NCBI RefSeq assembly: GCF_009833495.1
Contig: NZ_WUWG01000003.1
Coordinates: 186,001 to 250,000, forward strand
Length of the DNA: 64,000 bases
From: Oceanomicrobium pacificus
Lineage (GTDB): Bacteria > Pseudomonadota > Alphaproteobacteria > Rhodobacterales > Rhodobacteraceae
Reading direction: 5' to 3'
Shown here: positions 1 to 7,521 of the stretch, piece after piece
Position numbering within the stretch: position 1 is the first letter of the stretch
Layout: every line of letters starts with the position of its first letter
The notes under the pieces: generated by a model
The model's input: only the letters and a program-made list of their open reading frames with translations
Database searches by the model: none
What the model was told of the DNA's origin: nothing
Position numbers and translations under genes: made by a program

Positions 1-203
1 CATGGGTCGCGCATCTGGCCGAGCGGGCCGGACGCCCGGCCCCCCCTGATGCAGAGGGCTGGCTCTCGACAGACAGTTTTGCCCCTGACAGGCGGCGGGC
101 GCACACGCTGGATGCCGACGCGGAAGCGGCGCTGCGCGACTTTTCGGACGCTTACCTTGCGGCGGCCATCACGGCGCGGCAGCGCGGGGCGGGTGCCGCA
201 TGA
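1..203 (+). CDS. C-terminal fragment, probably DUF4381 protein of the Bat operon
   Basis: An open frame enters from the left edge (first full codon at base 3) and stops at TGA 201-203, giving about 66 residues rich in Ala and Arg that end in Arg-Gly-Ala-Gly-Ala-Ala. The stop overlaps the ATG of the next VWA gene (ATGA), so it is the upstream member of the same operon. In MoxR/DUF58/VWA operons the gene directly before the first VWA protein is usually a short DUF4381 membrane protein. The identity is inferred from position, because no diagnostic motif lies in the visible part. The tail of a DUF58 protein is the alternative. Confidence 0.45.
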   Translation, partial: WVAHLAERAGRPAPPDAEGWLSTDSFAPDRRRAHTLDADAEAALRDFSDAYLAAAITARQRGAGAA

Positions 204-1171
204 TCGTGCTCGCAGCGCCCTGGTGGCTGGGGCTTTTGCCCCTGCCGGTCATCCTCTGGCGGGTGCTGCCCGCCTGGGGCGCGCCGGTGACGGGCTTGCG
301 GCTGCCCTTCCTGCCCATGTTGGCCGAGGCGCTCGGCCGGCGCCCCGTGCGCGGGGCTGCCGTCGCGCGCCGCACCGTGCCGGGATGGGTGGCGATGGGG
401 CTCATCTGGTGCGCGCTCGTTGTGGGTCTGGCCGACCCGCGCCTGCTCGGTGCGCCGCAGGAAAAGCTGACTGCCACGCGCGACCTGATGCTCTCCATCG
501 ACCTGTCCGCCTCGATGGACAAGGTCGATTTCGAGGGGCCGGACGGCGCGATGCAGTCCCGCCTGACCGGCGTGAAAGGCGTGGTGTCGCAGTTCCTGGA
601 CGCCCGTGACGGCGACCGTGTCGGCATGATCGTCTATGGCGACCGCGCATTCATCCAGGCCCCGTTCACGGAGGACCTGTCGGCGGTGGAAGAACTTCTC
701 GCCGCGACGCAAGCCGGCATGGCCGGACCGAAAACCGCGCTGGGCGACAGTCTGGGGCTCGCCATCCGCGCCTTCGAGACGAGCCGGATGGAAAAGAAGG
801 TTGTGATCCTTCTGACCGACGGGGCTGACACGGGCAGCCGCATGGCGCCCTTGCCAGCGGCGCGCATTGCATCGGACGCGGGGATTGTCGTCCATACGAT
901 CGGCGTTGGCGATCCCGACGGCACCGGCGAGGACCGGGTCGATTTCGACACGCTCCAGCAGATCGCAGAGATCACCGGCGGGCGTTTCTTCGAGGCGAGC
1001 GACACGGATGCGCTGGAAGAGGTCTATGCCGAGATCGACGCGCTCACCCCTGTGGAGCAGGCGCGCGAGGTCTATCGCCCCGAACAGCCAGTGCCGTTCT
1101 GGCCTGCGCTGGCAGTGCTCCTCGTGGCATTTGCCTTTCTCGCCCTTCCGCACAGGCGGTGGGCGCCATGA
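200..1171 (+). CDS. VWA-domain membrane protein, BatA-like
   Basis: A 323-residue membrane-anchored von Willebrand factor A protein. Hydrophobic segments near residues 5-22 and 63-78 precede a VWA domain with an intact MIDAS: Asp101-Leu-Ser103-Ala-Ser105, a conserved Thr near 179 in PKTALGDS, and Thr-Asp-Gly at about 206-208. A last membrane helix lies near residues 297-317. This is the BatA layout (helices, periplasmic VWA, C-terminal helix). Bat proteins work with MoxR ATPases and have been linked to oxygen tolerance and envelope integrity, but their biochemical role is not settled. It overlaps its neighbours by ATGA at both ends, which suggests translational coupling. Confidence 0.85.
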   Translation: MIVLAAPWWLGLLPLPVILWRVLPAWGAPVTGLRLPFLPMLAEALGRRPVRGAAVARRTVPGWVAMGLIWCALVVGLADPRLLGAPQEKLTATRDLMLSIDLSASMDKVDFEGPDGAMQSRLTGVKGVVSQFLDARDGDRVGMIVYGDRAFIQAPFTEDLSAVEELLAATQAGMAGPKTALGDSLGLAIRAFETSRMEKKVVILLTDGADTGSRMAPLPAARIASDAGIVVHTIGVGDPDGTGEDRVDFDTLQQIAEITGGRFFEASDTDALEEVYAEIDALTPVEQAREVYRPEQPVPFWPALAVLLVAFAFLALPHRRWAP

Positions 1172-2811
1172 CGTCCGTCCTCGCAGCCCTGTCGGCGTTC
1201 CACCTGATCCGGCCGGAGATGCTCCTGCTGCTCGCACCGGTGCTGGTCATCTGGTGGCGGTTGCGGCAGGCCCCAGGGGGTGAAACGGTCGAGGAGGCGC
1301 TCGACATTGCACCGCATTTGCGGGCGGCCCTGCAGGCCCGGCCTCCGGGGGGGCTGCTCGGCTGGTTGCGCCCGGCGGATACTTATCTGGCGGCGCTGGT
1401 CTTCACCGTGCTGGCGGCCGCCGGTCCGGCATGGGACCGGATCGCGGACCCGGATGCCGACGACGCGCTGCCGGTCGTCATCGTGCTGGAAACCGGGCTG
1501 TCGATGACCTCGAACGATATCGACCCGACTCGGCTTGCGCGCGCCAAGCTGAAAATCCGCGACCTGATCGACGGGGATACGAAGCCGCGCCGACGCGGGC
1601 TTGTCGCCTATGCCGGCACCGCGCACCGGGTGGTGCCGCTCTCCGACGATCCGGCGCTCCTGCGGATCTATCTCGATGCGATCGGACCGGCGACCATGCC
1701 GGAGCCGCACGATGCCCGTCCGGACATTGCGTTGGAACTGGCCGCGGCAGAAGTCGACCGCAGTGCGCGCCCCGCCGCAATCCTTTTGATGCTCGACGAT
1801 CTGGCAAACGCGGATCGCGCCCGCATCGCGGCGGTCGCATCGGGGCTGCCCACATTCGCGATGATCTATGGCACGCCCGATGGCGGGCGGCAGATCGATC
1901 CGCGCAGCGGGGCGCCCGCCGATCCGGGGGCGCCGACCGACCCGGAGGCCATGGCGGCCGATTTGGCAGACCTGTCGATTGCATCCGTGCCCGCAAGTCG
2001 TGATGGATCGGACCTGCAGGCCTTCACGCGCTGGCTTGACCAGCGCAGTGCAGAAGCCGCACTCGGCGACGGTCCGTGGCGCGACCGCGGGCGGATATTC
2101 CTGTGGCCCGCCGCTTTCTTTCTGGCTTTCGGGTTCCGGCGCGGCTGGGTGGCGCAGCCGGCTCTGGCAGTTCTTTTGTTCCTCTGCTTCGGGGCCGTGG
2201 CGGACCCGCTCGCCGCGCAGGGCCAGTCCGATGTGAAGCGCGCTGCAACGGACCCGGCCGCCGACGCGCCCGGGCCGTTGCAGCGCCTGTTCCTGACGCC
2301 CGACCAGCAGGGGCGTCTGGCCTATCAGAACCGCCGTTTCGCAACGGCTGCGACCCGGTTCGAGGATCCGGCATGGAAGGCGCAGGCGCTCTATCGCGAC
2401 GGGCAGTATCTGGCGGCGGGGGACCTTTGGGCCGCGCAGCCGGGCGCGCAGGCGCTGGCGCAGGCCGGAACGGCCTACGTGAAGGGGCGTGAGTATGATC
2501 GCGGCGTGGCGCTTCTCGAAGCGGCGGTGGAGGCCGACCCGACGCTCGATTATGCGGTGCAAAATCTGGAGACCGCGCGCGCCATCCGCGACACGGTCAT
2601 GTCGAGCCGTCAGGCGGGTGCGACGGAAATCGGGGCGGATGAAATCCGCTATGACGCGTCGGCCGAAGTGTCGGAAGGCGCGCGGTCCCGGACCGTCGAG
2701 GGCCTGCCTGCGGATGCGGTGGAACAGTGGATGCGCACGGTCGACACCAGCATGTCGGATTTCCTGCGCAGCCGCTTCGCGCTGGAAGCGGCGCAAGGGG
2801 GCGGGCAATGA
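1168..2811 (+). CDS. VWA plus TPR membrane protein, BatB/BatC-like, with degenerate MIDAS
   Basis: About 547 residues, taking the ATG at 1168 that overlaps the upstream stop (a GTG nine bases earlier is possible). N-terminal helices (about 16-30 and 72-86) precede a VWA-like domain. Its first MIDAS motif reads Glu108-Thr-Gly110-Leu-Ser112 instead of Asp-x-Ser-x-Ser, so metal binding is probably weakened or lost. Hydrophobic segments near residues 310-345 are followed by a proline/alanine-rich linker and a region with TPR-like helices (about 375-470, including RRFATAATRF and EYDRGVALLEAAVEADP). This matches the fused BatB-BatC proteins that follow BatA. It overlaps the BatD-like gene by ATGA. 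Confidence 0.8.
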   Translation: MTSVLAALSAFHLIRPEMLLLLAPVLVIWWRLRQAPGGETVEEALDIAPHLRAALQARPPGGLLGWLRPADTYLAALVFTVLAAAGPAWDRIADPDADDALPVVIVLETGLSMTSNDIDPTRLARAKLKIRDLIDGDTKPRRRGLVAYAGTAHRVVPLSDDPALLRIYLDAIGPATMPEPHDARPDIALELAAAEVDRSARPAAILLMLDDLANADRARIAAVASGLPTFAMIYGTPDGGRQIDPRSGAPADPGAPTDPEAMAADLADLSIASVPASRDGSDLQAFTRWLDQRSAEAALGDGPWRDRGRIFLWPAAFFLAFGFRRGWVAQPALAVLLFLCFGAVADPLAAQGQSDVKRAATDPAADAPGPLQRLFLTPDQQGRLAYQNRRFATAATRFEDPAWKAQALYRDGQYLAAGDLWAAQPGAQALAQAGTAYVKGREYDRGVALLEAAVEADPTLDYAVQNLETARAIRDTVMSSRQAGATEIGADEIRYDASAEVSEGARSRTVEGLPADAVEQWMRTVDTSMSDFLRSRFALEAAQGGGQ

Positions 2812-4106
2812 GCGGGGGGCTTTGCATTCGGGGGGCGGTGTCCGCCTGTGCCGTCCTGCTGGCGGGCGCGGCCTGGGCCGCCGATCCGGTGGTGGAGGTC
2901 GTGGCACCCGAAGGGCCGCTGACCGTTGGAACGCCCGCCACCCTGCGGATCACGGTCCTGTCGGACAGTTTCTTCCCCGCGCCACCGGTCTTCCCGGAAT
3001 TTGACGAACCAAACCTTGTTGTCACGCTGCCGCCCAATGCATCTGGGCCGACCAGCAAACGGATCGACGGGGAGACATGGAGCGGCATTGCGCGGCGCTA
3101 CAGTGTCACAGCTCTCGCGCCCGGAGATGTGACGCTTCAGGGCACGGATCTGCAGGTCACGGTGGGCGACGGGCCGAATGCGGCGCCCCGCACCGTTGCA
3201 GTGCCGATGCCGCCTGTCGACCTGTCGGCTATCGTGCCCGACGGTGCCGCAGCGCTCGATCCCTACCTAGCGGCGGATGCGCTGACGCTCACTGAAAGCT
3301 GGTCGGTGGAGGGCGAAAGCTTCGAGACCGGCGCGGCGCTCACCCGCAGCGTGATGGTGGAGGCCGGGAACACGCTCTCGATGTTCCTGCCGCCGCTCCT
3401 GCCGCCTGCGCCAAACGGCGTGGCCGTCTATCCGGAGGAGCCGTCGCTGTCCGACCGGCCGGGCGAACGGGGCAGAGGTCCGACCGCACGGCGGGAGGAC
3501 AAGGCGACATATGTCTTCCAATCACCCGGGCAGGTCACCTTTCCGGCTGTGACGCTCGATTGGTGGAACGCCGATGCGGGGCAGGTGGACACGGCCCGCC
3601 TGCCGGAGCGCAAGATCAACGTCACCGGCGAACCCCTGTCGGAAAGTACCGACGCTCCCCCGGAGCCGGAGGCGCGTAGGTCGGAAGCCTTGCCTTGGAT
3701 GGGCATTCTGCTCGTCCTGTCATGGGGCGGGCTGGCCGCTCTTGCTTTGCGCTTCTGGCGGCGCTGGCGGGCCAGCCCAGATGGGCGCGAATGGGCGGCA
3801 TACCGGGACCTGCGGGCCGCGTGCGGGACCGGAGATGCCGCACGGATCGCCCGATGCCTCGACCGCTGGGCGCAGGCGGGCGGTGCAAGCCGGACGGAAT
3901 TTGGCGCAGCGGGCAAAGGCGCGGCGGACGCGCTTCTGGCGCTCAACGCCAGCCGGTTCCGCCCCGACCGGCCTGCATTGCCGGGTGACGCGGGCGCCGC
4001 GATCGCGCAATCTGCGAGAGACTGGCGGCGGACCCGTCATCGGCGCAGGACACCGCTGCCCGATCTGTCCCTGAACCCGAGCCTGCCTGGAGCCGATACC
4101 GGATGA
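2808..4106 (+). CDS. BatD-like oxygen-tolerance protein
   Basis: About 432 residues beginning at the ATG that overlaps the previous stop. A signal peptide (hydrophobic stretch about residues 8-24, cleavage near AWAADP) leads into a beta-rich extracytoplasmic region opening with VVEVVAPEGPLTVGTPATLRI, as in BatD proteins, which often carry Ig-like repeats. A transmembrane helix lies near residues 302-320, followed by a basic cytoplasmic tail. BatD closes the usual BatA-B-D series and is thought to assemble with the VWA partners in the inner membrane. Here it is followed by another coupled gene, the multiheme cytochrome, whose start lies inside its stop codon. Confidence 0.75.
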   Translation: MSGGLCIRGAVSACAVLLAGAAWAADPVVEVVAPEGPLTVGTPATLRITVLSDSFFPAPPVFPEFDEPNLVVTLPPNASGPTSKRIDGETWSGIARRYSVTALAPGDVTLQGTDLQVTVGDGPNAAPRTVAVPMPPVDLSAIVPDGAAALDPYLAADALTLTESWSVEGESFETGAALTRSVMVEAGNTLSMFLPPLLPPAPNGVAVYPEEPSLSDRPGERGRGPTARREDKATYVFQSPGQVTFPAVTLDWWNADAGQVDTARLPERKINVTGEPLSESTDAPPEPEARRSEALPWMGILLVLSWGGLAALALRFWRRWRASPDGREWAAYRDLRAACGTGDAARIARCLDRWAQAGGASRTEFGAAGKGAADALLALNASRFRPDRPALPGDAGAAIAQSARDWRRTRHRRRTPLPDLSLNPSLPGADTG

Positions 4107-6052
4107 TGCCTGACCTGACCGCACCGCCGCAGCGCATGCTCTTGCTCTTTGGCCTGCTCCTTTGGCCGTCTTTGCCCATGGCCCAGACGCCGGCCTATGT
4201 CGGATCGGACCAATGCGCGGACTGCCATGCGGAGGCCGCTGACGCTTGGGCCGGATCACATCATGATCTGGCGTGGACGCTTCCCGACGAGGGGCATCTG
4301 ATCGGAGATTTCGACGGCGCCAGTTTCACCAAGGACGGGGTGACATCGACTTTCGACATGGTCGACGGGCAGCCGTCGATCCTGACCGACGGCCCCGACG
4401 GGATGGCCCGCTTCCCGATCACCGGTGTCGCCGGGATCGAACCGCTGCAGCAATATTTGGTGGAAACCGAACCGGGCCGGGTCCAGTCTCTCGACACGGT
4501 CTGGGACGCAGAGGAGGAACGCTGGTATCACCTCTATCCCGATCAGGAGCTTGCGGCAGGCGACGGGCTGCACTGGACCGGCCCCTACAAGAATTGGAAT
4601 GCGCGCTGCGCGGAATGCCATGCGACCGGCTATGTGAAAGCCTATGACCCGCAGACCGACAGCTATGACAGCTGGCAGGCCGAAATCGGTGTCGGCTGCG
4701 AGGCCTGCCACGGTCCGGGCGAGGCGCATCTGCAATGGGCCGCAATGCCCGACGGGTTCGACCCGGCCCTCTGGTCGGCCGTGTCGGCGCTGGGGTTCAC
4801 GGTCAGTTTCGGGGAAGAGGCGCGCGACGCGGAAGTGGAACAATGCGCCGGCTGTCATTCCCGCCGCGAGGCGCTCGGCGACGGGTCACCGTTGCCCGGC
4901 ACGCCGTTCCACGATGCCTATCGTTTGGCGCTCCTGCGCGAGGGGCTCTACCATGCCGACGGGTCGATCCTGGAAGAGGTCTATGTCTACGGCTCGTTCC
5001 TGCAGTCGAAGATGAACACGGCGGGCGTGCGCTGCTCGGACTGCCACGACGTGCACACGGCGCGCGTAAAGGCGGAGGGGAACGGCCTTTGCACCCAGTG
5101 CCACAGCCCGGCCGGCAATGACCGGTTCCCGCAGCTTGCGAAGGCGGAGTATGACACGCCCGCGCATCATTTCCACACGCCGGGGACCGCGGGTGCCGAA
5201 TGCAAGTCCTGCCACATGATCGAGCGCACCTATATGGGCATCGACGGGCGGCGGGACCACAGTTTCCGCGTGCCGCGGCCCGATCTCAGCCTTGCGACCG
5301 GATCGCCCAATGCGTGCAATGACTGCCACGCCGACAAGAGCGCGCGCTGGGCGGCCGAAGCGATTGCCGACAATGGCGGCACGCGCGGGGGCACGCCACA
5401 TCCGGCCAACATCTTCGCCGCCGCGCGGCGGTTCGAGCCCGGCATGGCGGCCGCACTCGCCGATCTGGCGCTATATGACGGGCTGCCCGCGATCCTGCGG
5501 GCCACCGCGCTCGATGAGATGCAGCGATACAATGACCCCGAGCAGGCCAAGCGCGTAATGGTGTTGGCCGACGATCCCGACCCGCTCGTGCGGCAGGCGG
5601 TGCTGCCCGCGATCCGGCCGGTGCCGGGCACCGAGAGGGTGACGCCGATCCTGCCGCTACTGGCCGATCCGGTTCGCGCGGTCCGGCTCGCGGCCGCGCG
5701 GGAAATGCTGGCCCTGCCCATTGCGCGGCTGCCCGAGCCGCACAACAGCAATGCGCGAAACGCCTCGATGGAATGGCAGCGGAGCCTGCGCACCCGCGCC
5801 GATTTCCCCGAAACCCAGTTGGTGCTCGGCGGTGCGGCGCTGACGGCGCGCAATCTCGATGCAGCCAGCGCCGCTTTCGCGCGGGCGACCGAGATGGACC
5901 CCCAGCTTGTCGATGCCTGGGCAATGCAGGTGCGGTTGCGCGATGCGGTCGGGGACCGGGCCGGCGCGCAACGGCTGATGGATGCGGCTCTGGCGCTCAA
6001 CCCGCTCGATCCGGTGCTGTTGCGCTGGCGCGACGAGCTGCGGCTCGACTAG
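4103..6052 (+). CDS. Octaheme c-type cytochrome with HEAT/TPR-like C-terminus
   Basis: A 649-residue exported protein with a signal peptide ending near PMAQTPA. The first 430 residues hold eight CXXCH heme-binding motifs: CADCH, CAECH, CEACH, CAGCH, CSDCH, CTQCH, CKSCH and CNDCH, the pattern of the cytochrome c554-like multiheme superfamily. No CXXCK motif of NrfA type is seen. After the heme region come alpha-helical repeats resembling HEAT repeats (about 455-560), then TPR-like repeats to the end. It should be a periplasmic electron-transfer or redox enzyme, but its substrate is unknown. The start overlaps the BatD stop (ATGA; a second ATG follows directly), so it is translated with the Bat operon. 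Confidence 0.85.
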   Translation: MMPDLTAPPQRMLLLFGLLLWPSLPMAQTPAYVGSDQCADCHAEAADAWAGSHHDLAWTLPDEGHLIGDFDGASFTKDGVTSTFDMVDGQPSILTDGPDGMARFPITGVAGIEPLQQYLVETEPGRVQSLDTVWDAEEERWYHLYPDQELAAGDGLHWTGPYKNWNARCAECHATGYVKAYDPQTDSYDSWQAEIGVGCEACHGPGEAHLQWAAMPDGFDPALWSAVSALGFTVSFGEEARDAEVEQCAGCHSRREALGDGSPLPGTPFHDAYRLALLREGLYHADGSILEEVYVYGSFLQSKMNTAGVRCSDCHDVHTARVKAEGNGLCTQCHSPAGNDRFPQLAKAEYDTPAHHFHTPGTAGAECKSCHMIERTYMGIDGRRDHSFRVPRPDLSLATGSPNACNDCHADKSARWAAEAIADNGGTRGGTPHPANIFAAARRFEPGMAAALADLALYDGLPAILRATALDEMQRYNDPEQAKRVMVLADDPDPLVRQAVLPAIRPVPGTERVTPILPLLADPVRAVRLAAAREMLALPIARLPEPHNSNARNASMEWQRSLRTRADFPETQLVLGGAALTARNLDAASAAFARATEMDPQLVDAWAMQVRLRDAVGDRAGAQRLMDAALALNPLDPVLLRWRDELRLD

Positions 6053-6064
6053 GGGCGGCCCACG

Positions 6065-6093
6065 AAAAAGGCGCGCCCGGGCTGGGGCGCGCC
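6065..6093 (-). terminator. Intrinsic terminator for the cytochrome c gene
   Basis: GGCGCGCCC (6070-6078) and GGGCGCGCC (6085-6093) form a 9-bp GC stem with a 6-base loop. On the minus strand it is followed by a run of five T (6069-6065). It sits about 25 bases after the minus-strand cytochrome stop and also just after the plus-strand octaheme gene, so it may stop both, although the U-tract favours the minus strand. Confidence 0.85.
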
Positions 6094-6116
6094 TGTGTCG
6101 GACTTTCAGATCAGGC

Positions 6117-6497
6117 TTACTCGAAGGTCGCCAGATAGGCGATCACGTCGGCGCGATCTTCTTCCTTCTTCAGACCGGCAAAGGCCATCTTGGTGCCCTT
6201 GATCATCTTCTTGGGGTTTTCCAGATAGGTCGACAGGTTCTCGACATCCCAGACGAACCCTTCCTCCTTGAGCGCGAGGAACGGTTTGGAATAGCGGAAA
6301 TCCTCCACCGAGGCGATTTCATTGTCGATGATGCCGTTCAACTGGGGGCCGACGCGGTTCTTCGCGCCATCGCCGACCATGTGGCAGGCCTTGCATTTCT
6401 TGAAGACATTTTCGCCGGCCGCGGCATCTCCGTCGGCATAGGCGGGGGCGAATGACAGCGCCAGCGCGGCGGCGGTCAGTGCAGCGAGTTTATTCAT
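6117..6497 (-). CDS. Soluble class I cytochrome c (c2/c550-like)
   Basis: A 126-residue periplasmic cytochrome. The ATG at 6497 is preferred over one 12 bases upstream because GGAG lies seven bases before it and the signal peptide then starts correctly (MNKLAALTAAALALSFAPAYA). One heme site CKACH follows at about residue 37. The distal Met ligand is probably in the GTKMAFAGL motif, as in mitochondrial-type cytochrome c2. Such proteins shuttle electrons between the bc1 complex and oxidases or other periplasmic partners. The gene is convergent with the octaheme cytochrome gene and has its own terminator. Confidence 0.9.
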   Translation of the reverse strand: MNKLAALTAAALALSFAPAYADGDAAAGENVFKKCKACHMVGDGAKNRVGPQLNGIIDNEIASVEDFRYSKPFLALKEEGFVWDVENLSTYLENPKKMIKGTKMAFAGLKKEEDRADVIAYLATFE

Positions 6498-6740
6498 CGA
6501 ATGCTCCATTCGTGACAGCGATTGACTACCCTCGTCTTTCCTTGACCATCTATCTAAGGGGTCGCGCCATCATTCGCCATGCGCCAAAGCGGCGCAAGCG
6601 CCCTCGCGCCGGACAGGAGATTGATTGTCCGGCGCGAGGGGTGGATCGGCTTGGGGCGTTGCCGTCTGTCCACGGTATCGAGATAGGGCCTGCGGGGCGG
6701 ACCGCCTTTCGAGTTCGGGCCATTCGGTTCCGAGATCGGG

Positions 6741-7268
6741 TCAGGGGGCAGGCGACGTAACGTCACCTTCCGCGCCGTCCGGCAGAAGGTCCGGCGGCGA
6801 CAGGATATGCGCCCGCCCGAACCCGCCATTGAGCGTCGCGCGCGTGATGTCCACACGCCAGAAAGCGAAGTCGGGAAAGTCGATATAGAGCGCGGATTTC
6901 GGGTGCCGCTCCAGAAAGGCGGCGCGGCGCGCCGGGTCGGGCGTGGTGCAGCGGGTGGCGCGGCCCGACAGCATCAGCCGGGCATGCGCGAGCGGATCGC
7001 CGCGCCCCTCGATGCCGACCATCAGCGCGCAACGCGGGTCGGCGGCGAGGGCCGCGAAATGCGGGGCAAGCTGCGACAGGAGCAGGACGGGCACCCCGTC
7101 CGTATCGCGGGCCATCAGGACGCGGCTCAGCTCCGGTGCGCCGTCCGGGTCGAGCGTGCCGAGCGCGGCCCACGGCGCCCCGTCGATGAGCGCCCGCGCC
7201 CGGTCCCGCACACTGTCGTCGACCGGCTGGAATAGCGAAGGTCCGGTCTTGTCTTCCTGCACCATCAT
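6741..7268 (-). CDS. Pyridoxamine 5'-phosphate oxidase-like (split-barrel flavin) family protein
   Basis: About 175 residues with the split-barrel fold of general-stress and heme-utilisation FMN proteins: an N-terminal helix (VRDRARALIDG), a first strand block around WAALGTLDPDGAPELSRV, then LLLSQLAPHFAALAADPRCALMV, and a C-terminal FAFWRVDITRATLNGGFGRA of HugZ-like character. The start is one of two adjacent ATG codons after AAGGGACAGG. Members bind FMN or heme; the substrate cannot be read from sequence. It diverges from glmS across about 250 bases and appears to be monocistronic. Confidence 0.75.
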   Translation of the reverse strand: MMVQEDKTGPSLFQPVDDSVRDRARALIDGAPWAALGTLDPDGAPELSRVLMARDTDGVPVLLLSQLAPHFAALAADPRCALMVGIEGRGDPLAHARLMLSGRATRCTTPDPARRAAFLERHPKSALYIDFPDFAFWRVDITRATLNGGFGRAHILSPPDLLPDGAEGDVTSPAP

Positions 7269-7521
7269 CCTGTCCCTTGACCCCGAGCCCTGCCAATCCT
7301 GCCCGACCATCCCCGCGCTGCAAAGCGTGATTTGCTGAAGCGGCGATCACGATTGAACGGGCGCGGGGTCCGGCGTTTGACGCCCGCGCATGGCCCTGTC
7401 AAATTTCGTTTCAGGAACGTTACACGGCCCTCTTGTGGCTGGCAGGCGGCACCGCTTCTGTGGCAGATCGGTGCGATCCGGCGCGGACAGGCCCGCGCAA
7501 CAGGAGGAAAAGGGGCACGAC

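Noticed and set aside
7269-7521. A glmS ribozyme before glmS
   Set aside because: No conserved ribozyme core was seen and glmS ribozymes are typical of Gram-positive bacteria.
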